From SZUA-76 sp945787585 (GTDB taxonomy: Bacteria; Pseudomonadota; Gammaproteobacteria; SZUA-140), in contig CAMYIG010000119.1 in assembly GCA_947258425.1 (NCBI GenBank), forward strand, positions 1-10,961: DNA of 10,961 nucleotides. The letters are read 5' to 3'. This document shows positions 1 through 5,549 of this stretch, piece after piece. The notes beneath the pieces were generated by a model. It worked only from the letters and a program-made list of their open reading frames with translations. It was not told the DNA's origin and ran no database searches. Position 1 is the stretch's first letter, and each line of letters begins with the position of its first letter. The translations under genes were made by a program, and so were the position numbers.

Positions 1-258
1 GAACTGTTCGTTGTTGCTTTTAAGGGCTTCACTCGACAGTGCGTTAAAGGTGTCGGTGAGTTGCGCGCGGTTTTTTTCCAGCGTAGCAATCTTTTCTTCT
101 GCGCTGCTGCGCTCCATCTCCAGCGTCGTGCTGAGCGTACTGTTCTCGCGCTGCAGTTCGGCGATCTGTTTCTGTGCGCGCAGGTGTGCCAGCAGTGCGC
201 CGATTAGCAGTGACACGGCGGTGGCGATGGCAATAACGATGTAGCTTGTGGTGGTCAC
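1..258 (-). CDS. rmuC: DNA recombination protein RmuC, N-terminal 86 residues (cut by window edge)
   Basis: Read on the minus strand from a GTG at 258, this frame stays open to base 1 and gives 86 residues. It begins MTTTSYIVIAIATAVSLLIG, an N-terminal membrane anchor at about residues 6-24, followed by a charged, Gln/Glu/Arg-rich stretch (about 26-70) that reads as a coiled coil. The last visible residues are FNALSSEALKSNNEQF, which matches the conserved start of the RmuC core. RmuC proteins are membrane-anchored, coiled-coil proteins with a restriction-endonuclease-like core; E. coli rmuC mutants have raised inversion between short inverted repeats. The nuclease core lies outside the window. 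GTG is chosen because it places the anchor at the N-terminus and has GAGAG about 8 nt upstream. It starts 17 nt after the upstream phosphatase gene, so it is probably the last visible gene of the mtaD-ubiG operon. Confidence 0.85.
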   Translation of the reverse strand, partial: MTTTSYIVIAIATAVSLLIGALLAHLRAQKQIAELQRENSTLSTTLEMERSSAEEKIATLEKNRAQLTDTFNALSSEALKSNNEQF

Positions 259-275
259 GTGTTTAGCTCTCTTGA

Positions 276-983
276 TTAAACCTGGTTTAGATTAAAACGC
301 TGTTGCCATTCGATGATTTCACGTGGGTGCTCGATCATGCCATCGGCACCCCAGTCCGCGGGGTTATCGCCTTCACTAATGTAGCCAAAGAGTGCGGCCA
401 GTGTCTTCATCCCGGCGCGTTGCCCCGCTTCGATGTCGCGCTGTGCATCACCGACGTAGATACATTCGGCGGCACTCACTCCCATCAACTCGCAGGCGTG
501 GTGTATCGGTTGTGGATGCGGTTTTTTATTTTCGACGGTGTCGCCACTAACGATGCAGGCAGCGCGCTGTGCAAGTCCCAGTTCTTCCATGAGTGGATCG
601 GTCAGCCACGACGGTTTATTGGTGACGACGCCCCACAATTGTCCGCGCGCTTCAATTGTCGCCAGCAGTTCAGCCATGCCGGGAAAGAGGGTGGTCTTGT
701 GGGTGAGATGATTTTGATAGATGTCGAGAAACTGTTGTATCAACTGCTTGAATTTATCGGCCGGTAGCGTATCGCCAAAACCGAGTTCAATCATGGCGGT
801 GGCCCCGTGAGAGACGACCGGACGGATTTTTTCAAACGCTAACGGTTGATGGCCCTCGTTTTGTAATAGTCGGTTGAGGGTAAAGGCAAGGTCCTGTGCG
901 GTGTCGGCCAGTGTGCCGTCGAGGTCGAGCAGGATGTGCTGAATCTTGCCGTTTGCCTGTTCGATGATGCGTGTACCGGGCAC
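276..983 (-). CDS. mupP: HAD-family phosphatase, MupP type (N-acetylmuramic acid 6-phosphate phosphatase; often annotated phosphoglycolate phosphatase, Gph)
   Basis: A 235-residue HAD hydrolase of subclass IA. Visible motifs are DLDGTLADT (motif I, nucleophile Asp20 and acid/base Asp22), VVTNKP (motif II, Thr121), KKPHP (motif III, Lys153/154) and GDAQRD (motif IV, Asp179 and Asp183). The helical cap lies between motifs I and II. The gene directly follows ubiG with a 5-nt gap, as PA3172 does in Pseudomonas. PA3172 is MupP, which dephosphorylates MurNAc-6-phosphate for the AmgK/MurU peptidoglycan-recycling route. The segments LWGVVTNKP and GYI..DNP..WGAD also recall MupP. True Gph is usually found with rpe and trpE. 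The GTG start at 983 is the only usable one before motif I; it leaves about a dozen residues ahead of the usual N-terminus and has no clear Shine-Dalgarno sequence, so translational coupling to ubiG is likely. Family membership is certain; the substrate is inferred from synteny. Confidence 0.85.
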   Translation of the reverse strand: MPGTRIIEQANGKIQHILLDLDGTLADTAQDLAFTLNRLLQNEGHQPLAFEKIRPVVSHGATAMIELGFGDTLPADKFKQLIQQFLDIYQNHLTHKTTLFPGMAELLATIEARGQLWGVVTNKPSWLTDPLMEELGLAQRAACIVSGDTVENKKPHPQPIHHACELMGVSAAECIYVGDAQRDIEAGQRAGMKTLAALFGYISEGDNPADWGADGMIEHPREIIEWQQRFNLNQV

Positions 984-988
984 GGGAT

Positions 989-1762
989 TTATATCGACAC
1001 CTGTTGTGTGTGCAGCATGTAGTTGACATCGATATCACTGCCCAGTGAATAGTGTTTGTTGAGTGGGTTGTAGCTGAGGCCGGTAATGTCATGAATGGTT
1101 AAGCCGCTCTCGCGTGCCCATGCCGCGAGTTCTGAGGGGCGAATGAACTTGGCGAAATCATGCGTCCCTTTGGGGAGCATTTTTAGCAGGTATTCGGCAC
1201 CGACAATCGCAAACAAATACGCTTTAGGATTGCGGTTGATGGTGGAGAAAAAAATATGGCCACCGGGTTTCACCAGTTTAGCGCAGGCCTGAATCAGTGA
1301 CGCCGGATCGGGCACATGTTCTAGCAGCTCCATGCAGGTGACAACATCGAAGCTGTGGGGGTGCTGTTCCGCAAAGGCCTCGGCGGTGGTGCGTTGATAG
1401 TCGATCGCAAGGTTCGATTCGTATAGATGCAGTTTAGCCACTTCGATGGAGGGCTCGGACATGTCGATGCCGCTGACGAGTGCGCCGCGCTGCGCCATGC
1501 TTTCACTGAGGATGCCGCCGCCGCAGCCGATATCGATCACTTTTTTGCCCGCGATGCCGCCCGATTTTTCATCGATATAATTCAACCGCAGCGGGTTGAT
1601 ATCATGCAATGGTTTGCACTCACCGTTGGTATCCCACCAGCGGCTCGCCATCGCCTCAAATTTGGCGACTTCGCCGCGGTCTACGTTGTGGCCTGCATCG
1701 CCATCGAAGCCGTGATTTATGCCGGAATTATTATCGGGACTGGTCTCTGTCTGTTGCATCAT
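989..1762 (-). CDS. ubiG: Ubiquinone biosynthesis O-methyltransferase UbiG
   Basis: A 257-residue class I SAM-dependent methyltransferase. UbiG carries out both O-methylations of ubiquinone synthesis, acting on 2-polyprenyl-6-hydroxyphenol and on 3-demethylubiquinol, at the inner face of the membrane. The UbiG signature VDRGEVAKFEAMASRWWD (about 27-44) and PLHDINPLRLNYI (about 51-63) precede SAM-binding motif I, VIDIGCGGG (75-83), with Asp100 at the end of strand 2. MELLEHVPD follows at about 144-152. The N-terminus is about 20 residues longer than in E. coli and rich in Asn/Gly/Asp. The tandem ATG start at 1762 has AAAGAGA a few bases upstream. It lies 45 nt after mtaD and 5 nt before the phosphatase gene, the order seen in Pseudomonas. 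Confidence 0.96.
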   Translation of the reverse strand: MMQQTETSPDNNSGINHGFDGDAGHNVDRGEVAKFEAMASRWWDTNGECKPLHDINPLRLNYIDEKSGGIAGKKVIDIGCGGGILSESMAQRGALVSGIDMSEPSIEVAKLHLYESNLAIDYQRTTAEAFAEQHPHSFDVVTCMELLEHVPDPASLIQACAKLVKPGGHIFFSTINRNPKAYLFAIVGAEYLLKMLPKGTHDFAKFIRPSELAAWARESGLTIHDITGLSYNPLNKHYSLGSDIDVNYMLHTQQVSI

Positions 1763-1807
1763 CGTTCTCTTTAAAAATAGGTGTTATACGGCTTAACTGT
1801 TATCGGT

Positions 1808-3136
1808 TTATGCTTGCTGGTCGCTGGCGGCGATCTTGTCTCGCCACTGCCGGGTCTTGTCGAGGATGTGGTTTTCATCCAGTGTCGTCAATGCACGCTC
1901 TTTTAATAGATGGCGGCCATTGACCCAAACGTGGCTTACTTTATCACGATTGGTGGCGTAGACGATCTGCGAGATGGGGTGGTAGAGCGGTTGTGACTCC
2001 AGCTCGCTGAGATCAATCGCCACCACATCGGCCGCTTTACCCACCGTCAGTGAGCCGATCTCTTTATCGAGCCCCAGCGCGCGTGCGCCGTTGAGGGTCG
2101 CCATCTGTAATGCAGTGGCGGCGGGGATGGCGCTGGCATCTGCGCCGACGGCCTTGGCGAGCAGCGCCGCTGTGCGCATCTCGCCAAACATGTCGAGGTC
2201 GTTATTGCTGGCCGCGCCATCGGTGCCGAGCGCGACGTTAATCCCGGCCTGGTGCAGTTTGTGAATCGGGCAGAAGCCGCTGGCAAGTTTGAGGTTGGAC
2301 TCGGGGCAGTGGACCACTTGCGCGCCAGCGGTGGCGACGCGTTCGATTTCGTCATCGGTGAGTTGCGTCATGTGGACGGCGATCAGATGCGGGGTGAGTA
2401 GCCCCAGTGCTTCCAGCCGTTGCAGTGGGCGTTGCCCATGCTGCTGTTCGGCATCGCTCACTTCGTGCGCGGTTTCGTGCAGATGGATGTGCAGCGGCAC
2501 GTCGAGTTCCTCGGCGTACATCTGTAGCCTTTTTAATGGCTCATCGGAGACGGTGTACGGGGCGTGCGGCGCAAAGGTGGTGGTGATCAGTGGATCGTGG
2601 CGATAGTCGTCATGCACCTTGAGGCCTTTGGAAAGATACTCATCGGGGCCGCTCGCCCACGCGGTGGGGAAATCGATCATGATGATGCCGACGGCGGCGC
2701 GCATGCCGCACTGGCTGGCGACATGGGCGACCTCATCGGGGAAAAAATACATGTCACTGAAACAGGTGGTGCCGCCACGTAGCATCTCGGCAATCGCGAG
2801 GCGTGTGCCGTCGTGGACAAAATCACCGTTAGCCCATTTCCCTTCGGCGGGCCAGATGTGATCGTTGAGCCATTCCATCAGTGGCAGGTCATCGGCGAGG
2901 CCGCGGAACAGTGACATCGCTGCGTGGGTGTGGGTGTTGATGAGGCCGGGAATCAGCGCCTGATCATCCAGTGTCAGCTCGGTTTTCCCCTGATATTGCT
3001 GGCGGGCCTCATCGCTGGGCAGGATCGCGATGATACGGCCGTCGTCAATCGCAAGGCTGTGATTGTCGTGCACGGTGTCAGCAGGTTCGACCGGAATGAT
3101 CCAGCGCGCATGAATAAGGGTGTCGATCTGTTTCAT
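1808..3136 (-). CDS. mtaD: 5-methylthioadenosine/S-adenosylhomocysteine deaminase (TRZ/ATZ family amidohydrolase)
   Basis: A 442-residue metal-dependent amidohydrolase. Members of this family deaminate 5'-methylthioadenosine and S-adenosylhomocysteine to the inosyl compounds. Metal-site residues are visible: His69 and His71 in NTHTHAAMS, His218 with Glu221 in HIHLHETAHE, His255 in VHMTQL and Asp306 in GTDGAASNNDLDMFGEM. Glu98 in IWPAEGKW corresponds to the ribose-binding Glu of Thermotoga TM0936. In Pseudomonas the orthologue PA3170 feeds methylthioinosine to a dedicated phosphorylase, and the product goes to MtnA. There mtnA is the divergent neighbour, whereas here the two are 3.3 kb apart. 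A -10-like TATACT lies on the minus strand at 3172-3167 without a convincing -35. The Shine-Dalgarno sequence is weak (GGAT about 6 nt before ATG). It is the first gene of the mtaD-ubiG-mupP-rmuC operon. Confidence 0.93.
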   Translation of the reverse strand: MKQIDTLIHARWIIPVEPADTVHDNHSLAIDDGRIIAILPSDEARQQYQGKTELTLDDQALIPGLINTHTHAAMSLFRGLADDLPLMEWLNDHIWPAEGKWANGDFVHDGTRLAIAEMLRGGTTCFSDMYFFPDEVAHVASQCGMRAAVGIIMIDFPTAWASGPDEYLSKGLKVHDDYRHDPLITTTFAPHAPYTVSDEPLKRLQMYAEELDVPLHIHLHETAHEVSDAEQQHGQRPLQRLEALGLLTPHLIAVHMTQLTDDEIERVATAGAQVVHCPESNLKLASGFCPIHKLHQAGINVALGTDGAASNNDLDMFGEMRTAALLAKAVGADASAIPAATALQMATLNGARALGLDKEIGSLTVGKAADVVAIDLSELESQPLYHPISQIVYATNRDKVSHVWVNGRHLLKERALTTLDENHILDKTRQWRDKIAASDQQA

Positions 3137-3225
3137 GAAATATCCATTTGAGCATTATTTTACGGCAGTATAGCTCAGATGAGCCGGTTGTGGTGCTGCT
3201 GTTCACTGTCTGATTCGGTTGTCAA

Positions 3226-3241
3226 CTGTAAAATTTTACAG
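3226..3241. promoter_or_regulatory. Candidate LexA (SOS) box, perfect 16-bp palindrome
   Basis: The sequence CTGTAAAATTTTACAG is a perfect palindrome and matches the gammaproteobacterial LexA core CTGT-N8-ACAG exactly, with the AT-rich centre typical of strong boxes. The flanks are AA and GT rather than the ideal TA on each side. It lies between divergent mtaD and the Rhs toxin island and overlaps a plausible plus-strand -35 hexamer (TTTACA, 3235-3240), where LexA would block transcription. With fixed bases at 8 positions, chance expectation is roughly one per 65 kb, or about 0.005 in this 320-bp gap (assuming equal base frequencies). The sequence match is observed; LexA binding is inferred, and another dimeric repressor could recognise it. 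Confidence 0.6.
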
Positions 3242-3266
3242 GTTGTTTTTATAGGGCGTATATGAT
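3235..3266 (+). promoter_or_regulatory. Candidate promoter of the Rhs toxin island
   Basis: TTTACA (3235-3240, 5 of 6 to the -35 consensus) lies 18 nt before the overlapping -10-like hexamers TATATG (3259-3264) and TATGAT (3261-3266). The -35 falls in the right half of the palindrome at 3226-3241, consistent with repressor control. An alternative -35, TTGTCA (3219-3224), is also 5 of 6 but has no -10 at proper spacing. The start site would lie about 90-95 nt before the leader ORF and about 185 nt before the Rhs start codon. Confidence 0.35.
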
Positions 3267-3364
3267 TTAGTTCTGCGTAACAAAAATAAATAATGTCTAA
3301 TGGGGTTACTTCTGCTTATCTCGGCGAAAGCTGTCTGTGGCAGGTTTACAAGGGGGGATTTTCA

Positions 3365-3460
3365 GTGAACAGGGCCAATAATGACACTACGCACCTTGGT
3401 GGCTACTCCGAAGAGCAGGCTGGCAATATAGAAATCACTCGTACGGAGATACTGCAATGA
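3365..3460 (+). CDS. Short leader ORF (31 aa) overlapping the Rhs start codon; function unknown
   Basis: A GTG-started frame of 31 codons, beginning MNRANNDTTHLGGYSEEQAG, is preceded 7 nt upstream by an unusually strong purine run, AAGGGGGG (3350-3357). Its TGA (3458-3460) overlaps the ATG of the Rhs gene (3457-3459), the classic ATGA arrangement for translational coupling. The Rhs ribosome-binding site GGAG (3445-3448) lies inside this ORF. In the same frame an ATG at 3293 would give 55 residues but has no Shine-Dalgarno sequence. I recognise no family. It may be a real coupling peptide or a remnant of an older, longer Rhs gene; it carries a 14-bp sequence that recurs at the Rhs start. Confidence 0.4.
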   Translation: MNRANNDTTHLGGYSEEQAGNIEITRTEILQ

Positions 3461-3472
3461 GCAGGCTGGCAA
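3413..3472 (+). repeat. 14-bp direct repeat bracketing the Rhs start codon
   Basis: GAGCAGGCTGGCAA occurs at 3413-3426 and again at 3459-3472, 46 bp apart from start to start. The first copy is in the leader ORF (reading EEQAGN in that frame); the second codes for the first residues after Met of the Rhs protein in another frame. The different frames suggest the repeat arose at the DNA level, for example as a duplication or recombination scar, rather than as a protein repeat. Confidence 0.6.
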
Positions 3473-4356
3473 ATCGTACACGAAACGTATTTAACTGGTT
3501 CAGTAGTTACTGCGGCATGGCGTTGTTGTTACTGCTTACCGCATCGGTCAGCGCCGCAGAGCAGATCACCTACTATCACGTTGATGCACTCGGCTCCACC
3601 GTTGCTGCGACGGATGAGAGTGGTGCACTACTGTGGAAAGAAGCCTACCGACCCTATGGCGAACGTATTCGTAAAGATGATGGTGATACCAACGAACTCT
3701 GGTACACCGGCAAGCTGCATGAAGAGGCGATGGGGTTAAGCTACTTCGGTGCGCGCTGGTATGACCCGACCATCGGCCGTTTTATGGCGATTGATCCGGT
3801 AGGAGTGGATGAGGGGAATATTCATAGCTTTAATCGCTATGCCTATGCGAATAATAATCCTTATAAGTTTGTGGATCCGGATGGGCAACTGCCTATTCTT
3901 GTTCCTATATTGCTTGCAGTATTTGCAGAGGGAGTAAATATAGCGTTAGAAGCGTCGTATGATGCAAGTAATCCATGTGGCGATTGTGTTCGTTCATCAA
4001 GTTTTGGTGTGCCTAGTGGGCCAGTTGCCAAGGTTGCAGCAAAATTAGGAACAAATGTCATAAAGAATACGCCGCCTATAAAATGGAGTGCGCAAGAGAA
4101 GCATTTTCCTGGACATAATTCCTATACTCCTGGTCGAAGCACAATGACAAGTGATCCAATAAAACTTACAGAAAAGGCAGGAACTGGTCAACAAGTTGGT
4201 AAGACACCAGTAGGCCAGCCTGGATCAAAAGAGCGAGTAAATTTTGGGGAGAATATTGGCACTTATTTCGATCAAGCAGGCAATGCGTCTTCCACAACGA
4301 GCGGTATCATTCATTATTCCAAAGGTGGAATTCATATTGTTCCAGCGAGGCCGTAA
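3457..4356 (+). CDS. Minimal secreted Rhs core protein with C-terminal polymorphic toxin type 50 domain
   Basis: A 299-residue protein with a mosaic layout. Residues 1-34 form a Sec signal peptide: basic N-terminus, GMALLLLLTA core and a likely cut after VSAA. Residues 36-143 are the conserved Rhs-associated core only (YYHVDALGSTVAATDESG, YGARWYDP-like FGARWYDPTIGRF, AYANNNPYKF), ending at the junction motif VDPDG (139-143). The thousand-residue YD-repeat shell of full Rhs proteins is absent. A hydrophobic stretch follows (145-163). Residues 208-299 match the type 50 toxin family (Ntox50) in pattern: KWSAQEKHFPGH, AGTG, ERVNFGENIGTY, GIIHYSKGGIHIVPARP. That family is regarded as a predicted toxin domain; the activity here is inferred. 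GGAG sits 8 nt before ATG. Single-line GC counts fall from about 62% in the core (3721-3780) to about 40-43% in the tail, the usual sign of toxin-tip exchange. Confidence 0.88.
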   Translation: MSRLANRTRNVFNWFSSYCGMALLLLLTASVSAAEQITYYHVDALGSTVAATDESGALLWKEAYRPYGERIRKDDGDTNELWYTGKLHEEAMGLSYFGARWYDPTIGRFMAIDPVGVDEGNIHSFNRYAYANNNPYKFVDPDGQLPILVPILLAVFAEGVNIALEASYDASNPCGDCVRSSSFGVPSGPVAKVAAKLGTNVIKNTPPIKWSAQEKHFPGHNSYTPGRSTMTSDPIKLTEKAGTGQQVGKTPVGQPGSKERVNFGENIGTYFDQAGNASSTTSGIIHYSKGGIHIVPARP

Positions 4357-4359
4357 TCC

Positions 4360-4671
4360 ATGGATGCTTTACAAAATGTAACGATCGCTGCTCGTTTATC
4401 CATTCAACGAGCTTTATTAGGGGAAATATCTCCTAAACTTCGAGCTGTTGTATTTTCTATTGTTGGGCGAGATATTGATATTAGGTTCTATTTTGATGGA
4501 TTGATTAGCGAAGCAGATATCGAATCTGCTTCTTGTGTTGAAACGGAGATTCTTGCGGATTCTGAACCAGAAGACTCAGTCACCGTGAAGTGTATTCGAT
4601 TGGATGCCCCAGAGCTTATAGTTGATGATGGGAATTGGGTCTATCAACGACGTGAGAATTCAAGCGATTAG
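4360..4671 (+). CDS. Probable cognate immunity protein for the type 50 Rhs toxin
   Basis: A 103-residue acidic protein without signal peptide or membrane segment, so likely cytoplasmic. It begins 3 nt after the toxin stop codon, and its ribosome-binding site GAGG (4347-4350) lies within the last toxin codons, so the pair is co-transcribed and probably translationally coupled. The notable central stretch is DIDIRFYFDG (38-47) followed by an acidic region (ISEADIESASCVETE) and a C-terminal NWVYQRRE. I cannot name the Pfam family with certainty. The immunity role rests on position directly behind a polymorphic toxin, small size, acidity and low GC, the standard layout of such pairs. Confidence 0.75.
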   Translation: MDALQNVTIAARLSIQRALLGEISPKLRAVVFSIVGRDIDIRFYFDGLISEADIESASCVETEILADSEPEDSVTVKCIRLDAPELIVDDGNWVYQRRENSSD

Positions 4672-4701
4672 TTGTTGCAAAGTACTGTACCCCGGATATT
4701 C

Positions 4702-5043
4702 ATGACTTTAAATAATCTTGAAAAAGCGATTATTAAACAGTTCCTGACGGAGAAAGGTGTCTCTATAGCAGATGATGACACTTTCTTTTCTGATTTAAAT
4801 GTAGACTGCAGAGATTTTAGTGGCGTTGGTTTTATTACTAACTTAAATAAATCACCAAAATTGAATGTTGGCACCAGTCATGACTCATACAAATGGGGTA
4901 ATTTAGGTGCAAAGTTAAACTCTTCAATAGATACTGGATATTTATTGTATGTGGAAAATGGTTGTCTTAATACTATTGAGGGATATACCTATACTGAGGA
5001 TTGGCCAGACGATATTTTCCAAATAGAAACGTATGCTAGTTAG
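4702..5043 (+). CDS. Small hypothetical protein, possible second (orphan) immunity gene
   Basis: A 113-residue acidic cytoplasmic protein from ATG 4702. The frame could start earlier at TTG 4672 or 4675, but neither has a ribosome-binding site and the extra residues look non-coding; CGGA (4693-4696) lies 5 nt before the ATG. It has an N-terminal helix (NNLEKAIIKQFLTEKG), then a beta-rich part with VGFITNL (42-48), YKWGNLGAKLN (63-73), GYLLYVENG (79-87) and EGYTYTEDWPDDI (93-105). GC is only about 32% in one 60-base line, the lowest seen in this window. It lies 30 nt after the first immunity gene, same strand, in a likely operon. Rhs loci often hold extra immunity genes from earlier toxin tips, which is the best explanation. 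No family was recognised with confidence. Confidence 0.65.
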   Translation: MTLNNLEKAIIKQFLTEKGVSIADDDTFFSDLNVDCRDFSGVGFITNLNKSPKLNVGTSHDSYKWGNLGAKLNSSIDTGYLLYVENGCLNTIEGYTYTEDWPDDIFQIETYAS

Positions 5044-5047
5044 TTCT

Positions 5048-5129
5048 AGCCGTGGGAATCAAGAGATAAAGCAGAGGTAAAGGTGGCAATATTTTAGACG
5101 GACTCAAGAGGGTGGTGCATGGTGAATAA
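5048..5129 (+). pseudogene. Possible remnant of a displaced toxin tip (frameshifted C-terminal tail)
   Basis: Between the two small genes, one frame reads SRGNQEIKQR (5048-5077) up to a stop. The neighbouring frame continues GKGGNILDGLKRVVHGE and ends with TAA at 5127-5129. Joined by one single-base shift, they give a plausible basic C-terminus of about 27 residues. The TAA is exactly 3 nt before the ATG of the next gene (5133), the same spacing as between the intact Rhs toxin stop (4354-4356) and its immunity start (4360). This suggests an orphan toxin tail left when a new toxin tip was recombined in. The segment is short, so chance is not excluded. Confidence 0.35.
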
Positions 5130-5132
5130 ACG

Positions 5133-5411
5133 ATGATGCTGCTTTCTGAAATTTTGGAAGGTATCGAAGGTGGTCGTGAGGTACTTGTCAAATTATCAGA
5201 TGGAAACTGTTTTGGTCTAGCAGATTTTGAAATGGTTGATGAAAGTATTTATGAAAGATCGGATTTATGCTTATGTAACATAGTCTCTAAAATTAAGGTT
5301 AAACGTGACGTCTACAAAGTTGGGAGTAAACTTGAGTTTTCAGTAGATGATGTTATTGAGATTCAGTATGTTGAAAATGGAAGAGTTTTGTATAAAAAAT
5401 ATAAGGAATAG
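5133..5411 (+). CDS. Small hypothetical protein, possible orphan immunity gene
   Basis: A 92-residue AT-rich gene (about 33% GC in one 60-base line) starting at tandem ATG codons 5133/5136. GGGTGG (5110-5115) lies well upstream, so the ribosome-binding site is weak. A six-codon frame from ATG 5119 ends in TGA at 5134-5136, overlapping the start, so coupling from upstream translation is possible. The protein has an N-terminal helix (LLSEILEGIEGGREVLVKLSDG) and then alternating hydrophobic/charged residues typical of beta strands (IVSKIKVKRDVYKVG, DDVIEIQYVENGRVLYKKYKE). No signal peptide or membrane segment is seen. I do not recognise a family. Its place behind a possible toxin tail in an Rhs island favours an immunity role. 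Confidence 0.6.
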   Translation: MMLLSEILEGIEGGREVLVKLSDGNCFGLADFEMVDESIYERSDLCLCNIVSKIKVKRDVYKVGSKLEFSVDDVIEIQYVENGRVLYKKYKE

Positions 5412-5549
5412 AGTGAATCTCAGAGCCATAGTTAGTTTAATATTAGTTCGATATTTTCTATGATGGCGAGTTAGCCCCAATGGACGTTATCTGTTCAGAG
5501 TGAATGGGTATTGCTGAAACTGGGTGAAAAGCGGATTGAGCGTGACAGG
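5412..5549. other. Gene-poor gap at the right end of the toxin island
   Basis: Only very short frames are present, such as GTG 5413 to TGA 5461-5463 (16 codons, hydrophobic). The nonamer AGAGTGAAT occurs at 5410-5418 and 5495-5503. No convincing intrinsic terminator was found on either strand, although two converging transcripts (the island on plus, ompA on minus) should end here. The return from AT-rich to host-like composition occurs at about 5460-5520, which would be the right island boundary. Confidence 0.4.

Noticed and set aside
11..244. A plus-strand Ser/Ala/Cys-rich frame at the left edge
   Set aside because: The opposite strand encodes the RmuC N-terminus with membrane anchor, coiled coil and the conserved FNALSSEALK segment.
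303..767. A 154-codon open frame on the plus strand opposite the mupP-like gene
   Set aside because: It is antisense to a gene with all four HAD motifs, has no recognisable domain and is explained by codon bias of the real gene.
3220..3225. Perfect TTGACA on the minus strand as the mtaD -35
   Set aside because: No -10-like hexamer lies 16-18 nt downstream on that strand; the TATACT at 3172-3167 is too far away.
5412..5549. Further toxin or immunity remnant at the right end of the island
   Set aside because: Only frames of fewer than about 20 codons with no consistent coding signal, and no 3-nt stop-start spacing as seen at 5129/5133.
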